A stretch of 16,388 bases of DNA from JACDBE01 sp051002015 (GTDB taxonomy: Bacteria; Actinomycetota; Acidimicrobiia; Spongiisociales; UBA5794): assembly GCA_051002015.1 (NCBI GenBank), contig JBPCMS010000030.1, forward strand, positions 1-16,388, written 5' to 3'. Shown in pieces: positions 1 through 8,382 of this stretch. Within the stretch, counting starts at the first letter, position 1. Every line of letters starts with the position of its first letter. The notes below the pieces were generated by a model that saw nothing but the letters and a program-made list of their open reading frames with translations, was not told where the DNA came from and ran no database searches. A program made the translations under genes and the position numbers.

Positions 1-1
1 C

Positions 2-286
2 ATCACGATGGACGTGAACTTCTCCGCGGTGGTGGCGGCGGCGGAACGGGCCCACGCCGCTGTCGAGCTGCTGACCCAGGCCGAGTTCCTGGAGCGGTGG
101 GGTCTGAAGGAGGTGATTGCCCGGCTGGTGGATGAGGAGCGGGCGCTGGCGGTCGACGGGAACCCGATGGAGCGGCTCAGGACCAGGGCGGAGCACACCG
201 ACGCCGGGACGCTGCTGCATCCGCGCGGGCTTGGCGACTTCAGGGTCGTCGTCGCACAGGTGGGCGGGTGGCGGCAGGCGGGCTGA
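2..286 (+). CDS. SAM-dependent methyltransferase, MidA/NDUFAF7-like, C-terminal fragment (5' truncated by window)
   Basis: Only the last ~94 codons lie in the window; the frame is open from base 2 and ends at TGA 284-286. The fragment reads ITMDVNFSAVVAAAE near its start, then TQAEFLERWGL, and LLHPRGLGDFRVVVAQ near its end. This layout (a D-V-[ND]-F strand, a 'TQAEFL..lG' helix and a final 'G..F.V..q' strand) is the C-terminal pattern I associate with the MidA/NDUFAF7 (DUF185) protein-arginine methyltransferase family; the substrate in bacteria is mostly unknown. The SAM-binding part lies upstream and cannot be seen, so the assignment rests on the tail alone. An ATG at 8 is internal in this reading, not a start. 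The gene converges on the S8 protease, with repeat array 330-497 between them. Another methyltransferase family is possible. Confidence 0.55.
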   Translation: MTMDVNFSAVVAAAERAHAAVELLTQAEFLERWGLKEVIARLVDEERALAVDGNPMERLRTRAEHTDAGTLLHPRGLGDFRVVVAQVGGWRQAG

Positions 287-329
287 CCGGGCTGCTCCGC
301 GGACTGCTCAGCGGATGGCGTCTGTCTCG

Positions 330-497
330 AACTTCAGCGGATTGGTACTCGCCAGGGGTACGCAGAACCTTAGGTTCGCCGCAAACGGCCACCGCTCGTT
401 GAACATCAGCGGGTTAGGTGTCGTGGCGACACCCAGGAACATTAGGTTCAACATGAGCGGATCGCGTGTCGTGGCGACACCCAGGAACCTCAGGTTC
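330..497. repeat. Composite repeat array 1: units A (330-377), B (402-449), B' (450-497)
   Basis: Three 48-nt units. Unit A starts AACTTCAGCGGATTGG and ends CCTTAGGTTC. After exactly 24 nt comes unit B (AACATCAGCGGG...ACATTAGGTTC), followed with no gap by B' (AACATGAGCGGATCGC...ACCTCAGGTTC). B and B' both contain a perfect hairpin GTGTCG-TGG-CGACAC, and B' ends in the near-palindrome GAACCTCAGGTTC. The 5' end of each unit (AACNTNAG) is partly complementary to its own 3' end (CTNAGGTT), so a whole unit can fold back. The same A-24nt-B arrangement recurs at 9333-9452. The array fills the space between the convergent ends of the methyltransferase and the S8 protease. A weak partial unit may exist around 307-327. 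Function unknown. Confidence 0.8.
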
Positions 498-500
498 GAC

Positions 501-3500
501 CTAGCGGACGGGATGCCCGGGGCCGGCGGCCTGCTCGGTCGGCGGTACCGTCGCCGCAGAAGCCCCGGTGTCGACGGTCACCACCGTCCGGCCGAGCGTC
601 CCTTCGGGGCCGAGGTGTTCGACCACACCCAGGTACCGGGTGTCCGGCTCGAGACCCGACCAGGTCACCACGACCTCGGCGGGGGCGCCGGTGACCGCAC
701 TCTCCGGGGCATCGATGACCTCGAGAACCGTGGCCTCGGCCGTGTCGGCGGCCTCGTCCGCATCGGAGTCGTCGCTCGGGTCCGTCGCCCCGTCTTCGAC
801 CACCTGCCAGGTCGACAGCGAGTAGTCGCCGCCGGTGGAGAAGCCGTGCACGGCCACCGTGTACGTGCCCGCCCCGGAAGGCATGAAGTCGATCTGCTCG
901 GAGGATAGGGCCGAGCCGCCCCCGGCGATGAAGCCGTCGTCGGGCCCGAACACGTACAGGTCGAGGTCACCGGCCTCGGCGGTGAGGGCGACCCTGACCA
1001 GCCGGGTGTCGTCGGTGACCACGATGGTGTGTAGCGACACCCCGATCCCGGTGCCGAGGGCGGTGTTGACGTCGTGGGACGGGTCGGCCTCCACCGACGC
1101 TTCGGCGATCTCCGGTGCCACCAGACCGGCCGGCTCCGCCCGGTACTCGCCCGTGTACCCGAACCCGACGGGGAAGCCGGCGACACCCGAGACCCCGGCA
1201 CCGGCAGCCACCTCGGCGGCGGAGAAGGCGTCGGCACGCACCGCGATCGGGCTGGTCACCTGGTAGCCGTCCGTGGCCCAGGTCAGGCTGCCGAAGCGCC
1301 ACGCCGCCAGGTCGGCCTGGTCACGGGTGATCGTCACCGTGAACGACGCCGACTCGCCCGGCGCCAGGGCCAGCGTGGTCGGGCTGACCTCGACGGTGAA
1401 CCCCGGGGGCTGGCGGACATCGACGGTGAACACCCGGGTCTTGTCCGCCACCGAGGTAACCGTCCTGGTGACGGTCTGGGTGCGGGCGACATCGGCGACG
1501 GCGATCGACGGCTGGTTGAGGTCGCTGGGATCGGTGGAGTACCCGAGATCGGTCAGGCCGGCGCAGGTGCCGGACACCCACAGCGAGCCGAGCCCGATCC
1601 CGCAGGCGAAGGCGGTGTAGTCGAGGATCCCGGCGTCGTACACCAGCCCGGGGTTGAAGGCGCTTCCCCTCTGGTACACCTTGGGGCCGGGCCACAGGTA
1701 GCCGGCGCCCATGGTGAAGGCCTCGGCAGGCGTCTCGCCGTCCTCGGCGTACACGTCCCGTCTGGTGCCGGTGACCAGCGCCGATTTGGCCATCGCCGGC
1801 GACCAGTCTGGATGGGCCTGGGCGAGCAGGGCGAACACCCCGGCGACGTGAGCGCCGGCCATCGAGGTGCCGCTGAGCGCCCGGAACGTCTGTTCGGGCA
1901 CACCGAGAAGCTGATCGGGGCTGGTGGCGGCGAGGATGTCGACCCCCGGTGCGACCAGATCGGGCTTGAGGATGTCGGGGCTGAGTGGGTTGGGTCCCCG
2001 TCCCGAGAATGCCGCCACCACCCCTCCGTCGCCCGCGGCCGGCACCCCCCCGCTGAGGATGGCGGTCGCCTCGGGGCCGGCCGCCTCCAGGTAGGCATCG
2101 ATGGTGGTTGCGGCGGATGCGGGGAGATGCACCGTGGGGCGGTAGTGGTTGTCGGTGTCGAGCGACTCGTCGGACAGGGTGTTGACCAGGATCATCCCCG
2201 AACCGCCCTGCTCGTTCACCGCCTGGCCCTTGGCGACGCGGGACACACCGCCCCGTTCGCACACCACGATCGCCCTGGTGATGTCCACGGTGAAGGCGAG
2301 CGCCGGGTCACACAGGGCGTTCCCCGCCCGCTCACCCGAGATCAGCGGCCTGGCATCGGTGCCACCGGTGACGCTGACGCCGTCGAGCACGGTCCCGTCC
2401 CCGAGCGTGACCAGGGCCTGGAAGGTACGGTCGTGAGTGGCCGCTCCCACCGCCGTCACCCAGGGGGCGGTGGCGGGGGAGGAGATGGTGGTCGCCCCCG
2501 GGCCCCCGTTGCCCGCCGGGGTCGCCACCAGCACGCCGGCGGCGGCGGCGAAGAGAAAGGCCAGCTCGTCGGCCCCGAAGGCGGTAGAGCCCGAGCCGAC
2601 CGAGTAGTTGATCACGTCGACCCCGTCGGCGACGGCCTGATCGATGGCGGCAACCAGGTCGGCGCTCGAGCACCTGCTCTCCCCGGCGGTTGTCGCCCAG
2701 CACGCCTTGTACACGGCGAGGCGTGCCCTGGGGGCGATGCCCGACACCGTGCCCCAGGCCGCACCGAGCACCGACGCCTGCATGTCGCCGTTGCCTGCGG
2801 CGGTCGCCGCCACATGGCTGCCGTGCCCGTCGGCGTCGCGGGCGGAGAGGAACTCGCCGGTGGCGAGACCGTCGCCGGTGCCCCCGTGGATCGCCGCCCC
2901 GAAGGCGCGGGCCGTGACCACCTTGCCGCCGCAGTCGAAGGCGGCGTCGGCTGGGTTGAAGGCGGTGCCGCCAAAGTCGCAGCCGCTGGGGGTGAACCCG
3001 TCGGGACGGCCGCGGTAGGTGTCGCCGGCGAAGCTGGGGTGCTCGGGCCAGATGCCAGTGTCGATGACCCCGACCACCACGCCCTCGCCGGTGTACCCGG
3101 TGGACCAGGCGCCCTGCTGGCTGTCGAGCTCGAGGTAGCCGGCCGACGAGTCGGTGGCGGGTCGCCGGATCTGGTCGGGGATCACGGCGAGGACCTCGGG
3201 GAGGGCGGCCAGGGCGGCGGCTTCGACCGCGGTGAGTCGGGCGGCGAAGCCGTTGACGGCGACCGTGTAGTCGTACAGCTTGGCCGTAGCGGCGACGCCG
3301 GCGGCGTCGAGTGCCGCCACATGCTCCCGGCGCAGGGCGTCGGCATAGGCCGATGCCGCCGGCGTCGAGGCGTCGAGCCTGGTCCCTGCGGCCGGTCTGG
3401 TGGCGGCGAAGCCGTCGATCCCGCCGTCGTATGCGGCCACGGGGTCCGAGGCGAGCAGCACCAGATGAACGGCGGCCGTCTTGCTCCCGGCAACGGCGGC

Positions 3501-3596
3501 AAGCGCATCGGGGGGCACGTACGGTGCTGCAGACGCGGCGAAGCCCGACGACATCCATGTCGCCAGCGCGACAAGCAGGACGGCAGTCCGTCTCAC
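501..3596 (-). CDS. Secreted subtilisin-like serine protease (peptidase S8) with PA insert and PPC domain, 1031 aa
   Basis: This is a multidomain exported subtilase. Visible parts in order: signal peptide at residues 1-23 (MRRTAVLLVALATW, cleavage near ASA-AP); I9-type propeptide at about 40-140; catalytic domain with Asp179 (VIDTGIWPEHPSF), His258 (DADGHGSHVA), oxyanion Asn363 (TPAGNGG) and Ser578 (LSGTSMAGAHVAG); an inserted PA-like domain at about 400-520; a cucumisin-type Fn3-like domain at about 690-790; a PPC domain at about 855-930 (GDLDLYVFGP...GTYTVAVHG); an acidic linker at 938-955; and a last beta-rich segment. All catalytic residues are present, so it should be active outside the cell, degrading proteins. 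It starts with GTG at 3596; a purine-rich AGGAAGGGGGA lies upstream as a distant ribosome site. There is no sortase motif or C-terminal membrane segment. It is divergent from htpX. The stop codon lies 3 nt from repeat array 1. Confidence 0.93.
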   Translation of the reverse strand: MRRTAVLLVALATWMSSGFAASAAPYVPPDALAAVAGSKTAAVHLVLLASDPVAAYDGGIDGFAATRPAAGTRLDASTPAASAYADALRREHVAALDAAGVAATAKLYDYTVAVNGFAARLTAVEAAALAALPEVLAVIPDQIRRPATDSSAGYLELDSQQGAWSTGYTGEGVVVGVIDTGIWPEHPSFAGDTYRGRPDGFTPSGCDFGGTAFNPADAAFDCGGKVVTARAFGAAIHGGTGDGLATGEFLSARDADGHGSHVAATAAGNGDMQASVLGAAWGTVSGIAPRARLAVYKACWATTAGESRCSSADLVAAIDQAVADGVDVINYSVGSGSTAFGADELAFLFAAAAGVLVATPAGNGGPGATTISSPATAPWVTAVGAATHDRTFQALVTLGDGTVLDGVSVTGGTDARPLISGERAGNALCDPALAFTVDITRAIVVCERGGVSRVAKGQAVNEQGGSGMILVNTLSDESLDTDNHYRPTVHLPASAATTIDAYLEAAGPEATAILSGGVPAAGDGGVVAAFSGRGPNPLSPDILKPDLVAPGVDILAATSPDQLLGVPEQTFRALSGTSMAGAHVAGVFALLAQAHPDWSPAMAKSALVTGTRRDVYAEDGETPAEAFTMGAGYLWPGPKVYQRGSAFNPGLVYDAGILDYTAFACGIGLGSLWVSGTCAGLTDLGYSTDPSDLNQPSIAVADVARTQTVTRTVTSVADKTRVFTVDVRQPPGFTVEVSPTTLALAPGESASFTVTITRDQADLAAWRFGSLTWATDGYQVTSPIAVRADAFSAAEVAAGAGVSGVAGFPVGFGYTGEYRAEPAGLVAPEIAEASVEADPSHDVNTALGTGIGVSLHTIVVTDDTRLVRVALTAEAGDLDLYVFGPDDGFIAGGGSALSSEQIDFMPSGAGTYTVAVHGFSTGGDYSLSTWQVVEDGATDPSDDSDADEAADTAEATVLEVIDAPESAVTGAPAEVVVTWSGLEPDTRYLGVVEHLGPEGTLGRTVVTVDTGASAATVPPTEQAAGPGHPVR

Positions 3597-3789
3597 CCGG
3601 TGGAATCCCCCTTCCTGCGCAGTCTGGCAGGGACCATCCGACCGTCAACCGGTCGACCGACCCCAGCTGCCCGCGCCGGCGGGTGTTTCGCTCCGTCGTC
3701 GCCGAGGTTAGTCGGCGGGGGTGGGGTGCTGCCCGGGCGGCCACGGCCGGCGACGCCGTCGGGCACCGAGATAGGCGAACGGCTGGCGG

Positions 3790-3795
3790 TACGAT
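3790..3795 (+). promoter_or_regulatory. Possible -10 box (TACGAT) for a leaderless htpX transcript
   Basis: TACGAT ends 6 nt before the htpX ATG at 3802, so transcription would begin on or next to the start codon. No convincing Shine-Dalgarno sequence precedes the ATG, and no clear -35 box is visible. The 205-base divergent spacer 3597-3801 shows nothing else I can name. Confidence 0.35.
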
Positions 3796-3801
3796 TGTCC
3801 C

Positions 3802-4671
3802 ATGTCGAACAACCTCAAGACCGCCGGCCTGCTCGGTCTCCTCGGCGGGCTCTTCGTCGTCGTGGGTGGGTTGCTCAACGGCACGCAGGGGGCCGCCATC
3901 GCCCTGGTCATCGCCGTGCTGTTCAACTTCGCCATGTACTTCTTCTCCGACCGGTTGGCGCTGGCCTCGGCTCGGGCCAAGCCGATCGAGCCGGGAACGC
4001 TGCCCCAGGTCGAGCAGATCGTGTCGTCGTTGGCCGCTCGGGAGGGGATGCCGATGCCCCGCCTCTACGTCATCGAGCAGGGCCAGCCCAACGCATTCGC
4101 CACCGGACGCAATCCCAGACACGCCGCCGTCGCCGTCACCAGGGGGATCCTCGAGCTGATGACCCCCCAGGAGTTGGAGGGGGTACTCGCCCATGAGCTG
4201 TCCCACGTCAAGAACCGGGACATCCTGATCTCGACGATCGCCGCCACCATCGGTGCCGCCCTGACCTTCCTCACCCGGATGATGATGTTCGGCGGGATGG
4301 GCGGCCGGGACCGGGAGAGCAACAACCCGCTGGGGGCCATCGTCGGTCTGGTGGCGCTGATCGTGGCGCCGCTAGCGGCGATGCTGATCCAGATGGGGAT
4401 CTCCAGGGCGCGGGAGTACCAGGCCGACCGCTCCGGCGCCGAGATCACCGGGTCCCCGCTCGCCCTGGCCAGTGCCCTCGCCAAGCTCGACGCGGGGACG
4501 AGGAACATCGCCATGCCGGTCAACCCGGCGGTATCGCAGCTCTTCATCGCCGATCCGCTCATGGCGTTCGGCGGCGGCAGGGGCGGTGGCATCGCCAAGA
4601 TGTTCGCCACCCACCCGCCCATCGCCGATCGGGTGGCGCGGCTGGAGGAGATGGCCAGCGGAATCCGCTGA
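3802..4671 (+). CDS. htpX: Membrane zinc metalloprotease HtpX (M48B), 289 aa
   Basis: Membrane-integrated M48 peptidase that degrades misfolded membrane proteins, with its active site facing the cytoplasm. Two N-terminal membrane helices (about residues 8-26 and 30-48) precede the catalytic domain. The zinc motif HELSH is at 131-135 (VLAHELSHVKNRD), and the third ligand is Glu205 in AREYQADRSGAE. Two more hydrophobic segments (about 142-160 and 178-198) flank a Gly/Met-rich loop. The C-terminal MFATHPPIADRVARLE is the family signature. Length is normal (about 285-295 aa). The ATG at 3802 is chosen because it begins directly with the first membrane helix region. It stands alone, divergent from the S8 protease and followed by tRNA-Tyr on the opposite strand. 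Nothing is unusual. Confidence 0.95.
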   Translation: MSNNLKTAGLLGLLGGLFVVVGGLLNGTQGAAIALVIAVLFNFAMYFFSDRLALASARAKPIEPGTLPQVEQIVSSLAAREGMPMPRLYVIEQGQPNAFATGRNPRHAAVAVTRGILELMTPQELEGVLAHELSHVKNRDILISTIAATIGAALTFLTRMMMFGGMGGRDRESNNPLGAIVGLVALIVAPLAAMLIQMGISRAREYQADRSGAEITGSPLALASALAKLDAGTRNIAMPVNPAVSQLFIADPLMAFGGGRGGGIAKMFATHPPIADRVARLEEMASGIR

Positions 4672-4711
4672 CGGGCGACGCCACCGCTTGGCTGCGGGGG
4701 CGCTCTCGGGG

Positions 4712-4794
4712 TGCCGGGAGAAGGATTCGAACCTCCGTAGGCGAATGCCGGCAGATTTACAGTCTGCTCCCTTTGGCCGCTCGGGCATCCCGGC
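4712..4794 (-). tRNA. tRNA-Tyr(GTA)
   Basis: On the minus strand the 83-nt sequence has a perfect 7-bp acceptor stem GCCGGGA/TCCCGGC, anticodon arm CAGACTGTAAATCTG with anticodon GTA, a long variable arm as in all bacterial tRNA-Tyr, and T arm GGAGGTTCGAATCCTTC. The discriminator base is A and no CCA is encoded. It is inverted relative to the following tRNA-Thr and tRNA-Met genes. Confidence 0.95.
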
Positions 4795-4807
4795 TGGATA
4801 GCCCCGA

Positions 4808-4813
4808 GGATAG
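4808..4813 (-). promoter_or_regulatory. -10 box TATCCT for tRNA-Tyr
   Basis: Read on the minus strand, TATCCT lies 13 nt before the tRNA-Tyr 5' end. The same TATCCT/TAGCCT hexamer occurs ahead of several other genes in the window. No clear -35 was identified. Confidence 0.45.
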
Positions 4814-4831
4814 CGCTCGGCCCCGATGGCC

Positions 4832-4886
4832 TATCCTTGGGGGCCGCCAGGCCGAAGCAGTGCCCCCTTGGCTCAGTGGCAGAGCA
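4832..4886 (+). repeat. Partial direct duplicate (copy 1) of the tRNA-Thr promoter and 5' half
   Basis: Bases 4832-4886 match 4937-4991 at 52 of 55 positions without gaps (offset 105). The copy spans a TATCCT -10 box (TAGCCT in copy 2), the GGCCGCCAGGCCGAAG leader and the first 25 nt of tRNA-Thr. The 50 nt between the copies include a GCGGCC/GGCCGC hairpin (4887-4904) and a 15-nt inverted copy of the tRNA (4923-4937). Confidence 0.85.
4862..4886 (+). pseudogene. Truncated tRNA-Thr fragment (acceptor 5' strand and D arm only)
   Basis: The first 25 nt of tRNA-Thr are repeated here with one change (G for A at 4870). The anticodon, variable and T arms are absent. What follows (GCGGCCGGGTGAGGCCGC) can form a hairpin, but it has no U33, no sensible anticodon loop and no T arm downstream. 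It is not a functional tRNA, although its promoter-like TATCCT at 4832-4837 is intact. Confidence 0.75.
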
Positions 4887-4936
4887 GCGGCCGGGTGAGG
4901 CCGCCGATGTCACAGCCATGGGCCATGGAAGTGCTC

Positions 4937-4942
4937 TAGCCT
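4937..4942 (+). promoter_or_regulatory. -10 box TAGCCT for tRNA-Thr
   Basis: TAGCCT ends 24 nt before the tRNA-Thr 5' end at 4967, giving a short processed leader. The position is the same relative to the truncated upstream copy. No clear -35 box is seen. Confidence 0.45.
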
Positions 4943-4966
4943 GGGGGGCCGCCAGGCCGAAGCAGT

Positions 4967-5038
4967 GCCCCCTTAGCTCAGTGGCAGAGCACTTCCATGG
5001 TAAGGAAGGGGTCCCGGGTTCAAATCCCGGAGGGGGCT
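4967..5038 (+). tRNA. tRNA-Thr(GGT)
   Basis: 72 nt with full cloverleaf: acceptor GCCCCCT/AGGGGGC, D arm GCTC-AGTGGCA-GAGC, anticodon arm CTTCC-ATGGTAA-GGAAG (anticodon GGT), variable GGGTC, T arm CCGGG-TTCAAAT-CCCGG and discriminator T. No CCA is encoded. Its 5' half and promoter are duplicated just upstream, and bases 4986-5000 are repeated in inverted orientation at 4923-4937. Confidence 0.96.
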
Positions 5039-5040
5039 CG

Positions 5041-5060
5041 GACGATCACTCCCGATCGTC
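5041..5060 (+). terminator. Hairpin after tRNA-Thr
   Basis: Perfect 7-bp stem GACGATC/GATCGTC with loop ACTCCC, three bases after the tRNA, followed by TTGCT. It may end the tRNA-Thr transcript or act as a processing signal. The U tract is weak. Confidence 0.5.
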
Positions 5061-5061
5061 T

Positions 5062-5070
5062 TGCTATCCT
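5062..5070 (+). promoter_or_regulatory. Extended -10 promoter (TGCTATCCT) for tRNA-Met and probably tuf
   Basis: TATCCT at 5065-5070 is preceded by TGC, an extended -10. It lies after the tRNA-Thr hairpin and 64 nt before tRNA-Met. No terminator is visible between tRNA-Met and tuf, so they may be co-transcribed. Confidence 0.45.
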
Positions 5071-5134
5071 CTCGCCGCTACCCGCTCTGCGCGATCGCGG
5101 AGGGGGAGGGCTAGCGCGCACGACCGCGCGCCGC

Positions 5135-5208
5135 GGCGGCGTAGCTCAGTCGGTAAGAGCGCTCGACTCATAATCGAGAGGTCGGCGGTTCAAGTCCGCC
5201 CGCCGCTA
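5135..5208 (+). tRNA. tRNA-Met(CAT), elongator type
   Basis: 74 nt: acceptor GGCGGCG/CGCCGCT (closing G-U pair), D arm GCTC-AGTCGGTAA-GAGC, anticodon arm CTCGA-CTCATAA-TCGAG (anticodon CAT), T arm GGCGG-TTCAAGT-CCGCC and discriminator A. The paired acceptor end and lack of the GGG/CCC anticodon-stem pairs of initiators favour elongator tRNA-Met; a tRNA-Ile(CAT) cannot be fully excluded. It lies 59 nt before tuf. Confidence 0.93.
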
Positions 5209-5267
5209 CGCACGCAGAAGACAGCACAACCGAGAACAGCAGAACGCTGCAAAGAGGAGCACCAGGC

Positions 5268-6458
<1,191 letters not shown>

Positions 6459-6478
6459 CACCGGTAACCGAGGACACC

Positions 6479-6640
6479 ATGGCAAGCGACAAGCGTCCGC
6501 CCATCACCCTCGCCTGCGAGACGTGCAAGCGTCGCAACTACGTGACCACGAAGAACAAGGCGAACACCCGGGAGCGGCTGGAGCTGAAGAAGTACTGCCG
6601 TTGGTGTCGCATCCACACCCCGCATCGCGAGACCCGCTGA
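6479..6640 (+). CDS. rpmG: 50S ribosomal protein L33 (zinc-binding type)
   Basis: 53-residue protein (MASDKRPPITLACETCK...) of the large ribosomal subunit. Two CxxC pairs (Cys13/Cys16 and Cys40/Cys43) form the zinc ribbon of the 'C+' form of L33. The basic composition and the ending HTPHRETR are typical. Start ATG at 6479 lies 20 nt after the tuf stop, with GAGGAC just upstream as a modest ribosome site. In actinobacteria L33 usually opens the rpmG - dehydratase - trpT - secE - nusG cluster. Here the cluster is stretched: a strong terminator and two extra genes lie between rpmG and the dehydratase. The gene is short and easily missed. Confidence 0.96.
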   Translation: MASDKRPPITLACETCKRRNYVTTKNKANTRERLELKKYCRWCRIHTPHRETR

Positions 6641-6663
6641 GGCCGCAGCTGTGGAGATCGACC

Positions 6664-6701
6664 GAGGAGGAGCCGCCCCCTGTGGGCGGCTCCTCCTCTT
6701 T
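6664..6701 (+). terminator. Strong intrinsic terminator of the tuf-rpmG unit
   Basis: Perfect 15-bp stem: 5' arm 6664-6678 (GAGGAGGAGCCGCCC), loop 6679-6683, 3' arm 6684-6698 (GGGCGGCTCCTCCTC), followed by TTT. It lies 24 nt after the rpmG stop. Confidence 0.9.
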
Positions 6702-6809
6702 GGGCGACCCGACCCCGGTACGAGGAGGAGGTCGGGCGTCGCCTGGGGTTGCGCCGGAGCGCCCGGGGGGAGATGATGGGTGGAGGACTTCCGTTCGCAA
6801 AGGAGGACC

Positions 6810-7226
6810 ATGCGAACCTACCTGGTGGTCGCCAACCAGACCCTCGGCAGTAGGGAGCTGCTGGAGCACATCCAGGGGGTGATGCGGTCGGGGCCTGTCC
6901 AGTTCCACCTTGTGGTACCCGCCACCCCGCCCCGCGAGCATCTCACCTGGACCGAGGGGAGTGCCCGCTCGATCGCCGCGGCCCAACTGGAGAGGGCTCT
7001 GGAGCGGATGTCGGGCGCGGGTGCAATGGTCACCGGCGAGGTGGGTGATGGCAATCCAGCGTTGGCGGTCAACGACGCCCTGCACCGCCACGACGTGGAT
7101 GAGGTCATCGTGTCGACGCTGCCGGAGGGGACCTCCCGGTGGCTCAAGCGAGGGCTGCCCGACAAGATCCGCAAGCGTCACGACCTGCCCGTCACCCACG
7201 TCGTCGGGAATCCCGAGCCCGCCTGA
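6810..7226 (+). CDS. UspA-like small alpha/beta protein, 138 aa
   Basis: The protein starts MRTYLVVANQTLGSRELLEH and contains FHLVVPATPPREHLTW, a helix with AAAQLERALERM, EVGDGNPALAVNDAL and DEVIVSTLPEGTSRWLKRGLP, ending VTHVVG. Alternating strands and helices in this order resemble the universal stress protein fold, and this short family is common in actinobacteria, where it is usually annotated as UspA-like. The classical ATP-binding G-x2-G-x9-G-[ST] motif is not evident, so nucleotide binding is doubtful. The ATG at 6810 is preferred over an in-frame start at 6780 because AAAGGAGG sits just before it. It lies between the rpmG terminator and the winged-helix gene. Its specific role is unknown. 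Confidence 0.8.
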   Translation: MRTYLVVANQTLGSRELLEHIQGVMRSGPVQFHLVVPATPPREHLTWTEGSARSIAAAQLERALERMSGAGAMVTGEVGDGNPALAVNDALHRHDVDEVIVSTLPEGTSRWLKRGLPDKIRKRHDLPVTHVVGNPEPA

Positions 7227-7271
7227 AGCACGATGTCTCCCGGTCGGGCGACGGCTTCCCGCCGTCGGCGG

Positions 7272-7277
7272 TAGCCT
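7272..7277 (+). promoter_or_regulatory. -10 box TAGCCT for a leaderless transcript
   Basis: TAGCCT ends 9 nt before the ATG at 7287, and no Shine-Dalgarno sequence is visible. This spacing predicts a transcript starting at or within a few bases of the start codon. Confidence 0.45.
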
Positions 7278-7286
7278 CGCCCTCTC

Positions 7287-8382
7287 ATGGCTTCCGGACC
7301 GCTGCTCACCAGGCGCGCCCTCAACAGGGCAACGCTGGCCCGACAGTTGCTGCTGGAGCGTGCCGTCATCAGCCCGCTCGAGGCGGTCCACCACCTGGCC
7401 GGGCTCCAGGCGCAGACCACGACGACCTGGTACACCGGGTTGTGGGGACGGCTGGCCGGGTTCGACCCCGAAGAGCTGTCTGCACCGCTGGCCGAGCGGA
7501 CTCTGGCCCGCATCTCGCTGATGCGGGGGACCATCCACCTGGTCACCGCCGACGACGCCCTCGCCTTCCGCCCCGTCGTGCAGGTGGTCCACGACCGCAT
7601 GCTCCAAGGGAGCTTCGGGAAGCGGCTGGTCGATGTCGACATCGAGGCGGTCGCCACCGCCGGAAGGGCGTTGGTCGATGCGGAGCCGATGACCTTCAGC
7701 GCACTCGGAGCGCGGCTCCACGAGACCTGGCCCGACCACGACCCGTTCGCCATGAGCATGGTGGTGCGGGGGAAGGTCGCCCTCGTCCAGGTGCCGCCGC
7801 GCGGGTTGTGGCGGCGGAGCGGGCAGGCGCGGCACACCTCGGCCGAAGCGTGGTTGGGTCGACCGCTGGGCGGGAGCACCGACCCCGATGCGATGGTTCT
7901 CCGCTACCTGGCCGCCTTCGGGCCTGCCACCGTCGGACATCCAGGCCTGGTGCGGGCTGACCCGCCTGGCCGAGGTCATCGACCGGCACCGGGCCGCCCT
8001 GGTCGGCTTCGTCGACGAGAGGGGGCGGGAGCTGTTCGACCTGCCCGACGCCGCCCGGCCGTCCCCGGAGGTCGAGGCCCCGGTGCGGCTCCTCTACGAT
8101 TACGACAACCTGTTCCTCTCCCACGCCGACCGCAGCAGGGTCATCCCCGACGATCTCCACCTCGATCTCCCGGCCAAGCCCGGCCCCCACTACGGGATGG
8201 TGCTGGTCGACGGGATGATCTCCGGCTGGTGGCAGCACGTCACCCACCGCGAGGCGTCGACCCTGGTGATCCACCCGTCGTCCAAGCTCGCCAAAGGTGT
8301 GTCGGCCGCCGTCACCACCGAGGCGGAAGCCCTTGCCCGCTTCCTCGATCCCGCCGAGCCCGAGGTGGCGATCGTTTCTTAG
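7287..8382 (+). pseudogene. AlkZ/YcaQ-like winged-helix DNA-binding protein, interrupted by a frameshift
   Basis: Two overlapping frames together make one HTH_42 (DUF1006) protein. The first part (from 7287, MASGPLLTRRAL) carries HHLAGLQAQTTTTWYTGLW, including a Q-A-Q at residues 41-43 like the QxQ motif of AlkZ-type DNA glycosylases, and SLMRGTIHLVTADD. It runs in frame to YLAAFGPATV near 7935. The family sequence then continues in the next frame as DIQAWCGLTRLAEVIDRHR, ELFDLPDA, YDYDNLFLSHADRSRVI and GMISGWW, ending at TAG 8380-8382. The shift, equivalent to +1 or -2 nt, lies near 7935-7942; a 2-nt loss fits the usual one-residue linker. Nothing else is damaged, so a recent mutation or an assembly error is as likely as decay. 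Members repair or sense alkylated or crosslinked DNA; activity here is unproven. Confidence 0.8.

Noticed and set aside
330..497. CRISPR array
   Set aside because: There are only three diverged units. One spacer is 24 nt and the other is zero, the units contain internal hairpins, and no cas genes are present. The same block recurs elsewhere with the same internal spacing.
117..908. Protein-coding gene running through repeat array 1
   Set aside because: The frame overlaps both the methyltransferase and the protease genes, has no ribosome site, and outside the repeats gives only Arg/Gly-rich shadow text.
1074..4196. Very long plus-strand open frame opposite the S8 protease and into htpX
   Set aside because: It is a GC-rich shadow frame. 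Its product is low-complexity Gly/Arg/Asp text with no domain, whereas the minus strand encodes a complete subtilase with all catalytic residues and the following plus strand encodes HtpX in another frame.
4862..4936. A second functional tRNA upstream of tRNA-Thr
   Set aside because: Only the acceptor 5' strand and D arm are tRNA-like. The possible anticodon hairpin lacks U33 and there is no T arm or 3' acceptor strand.
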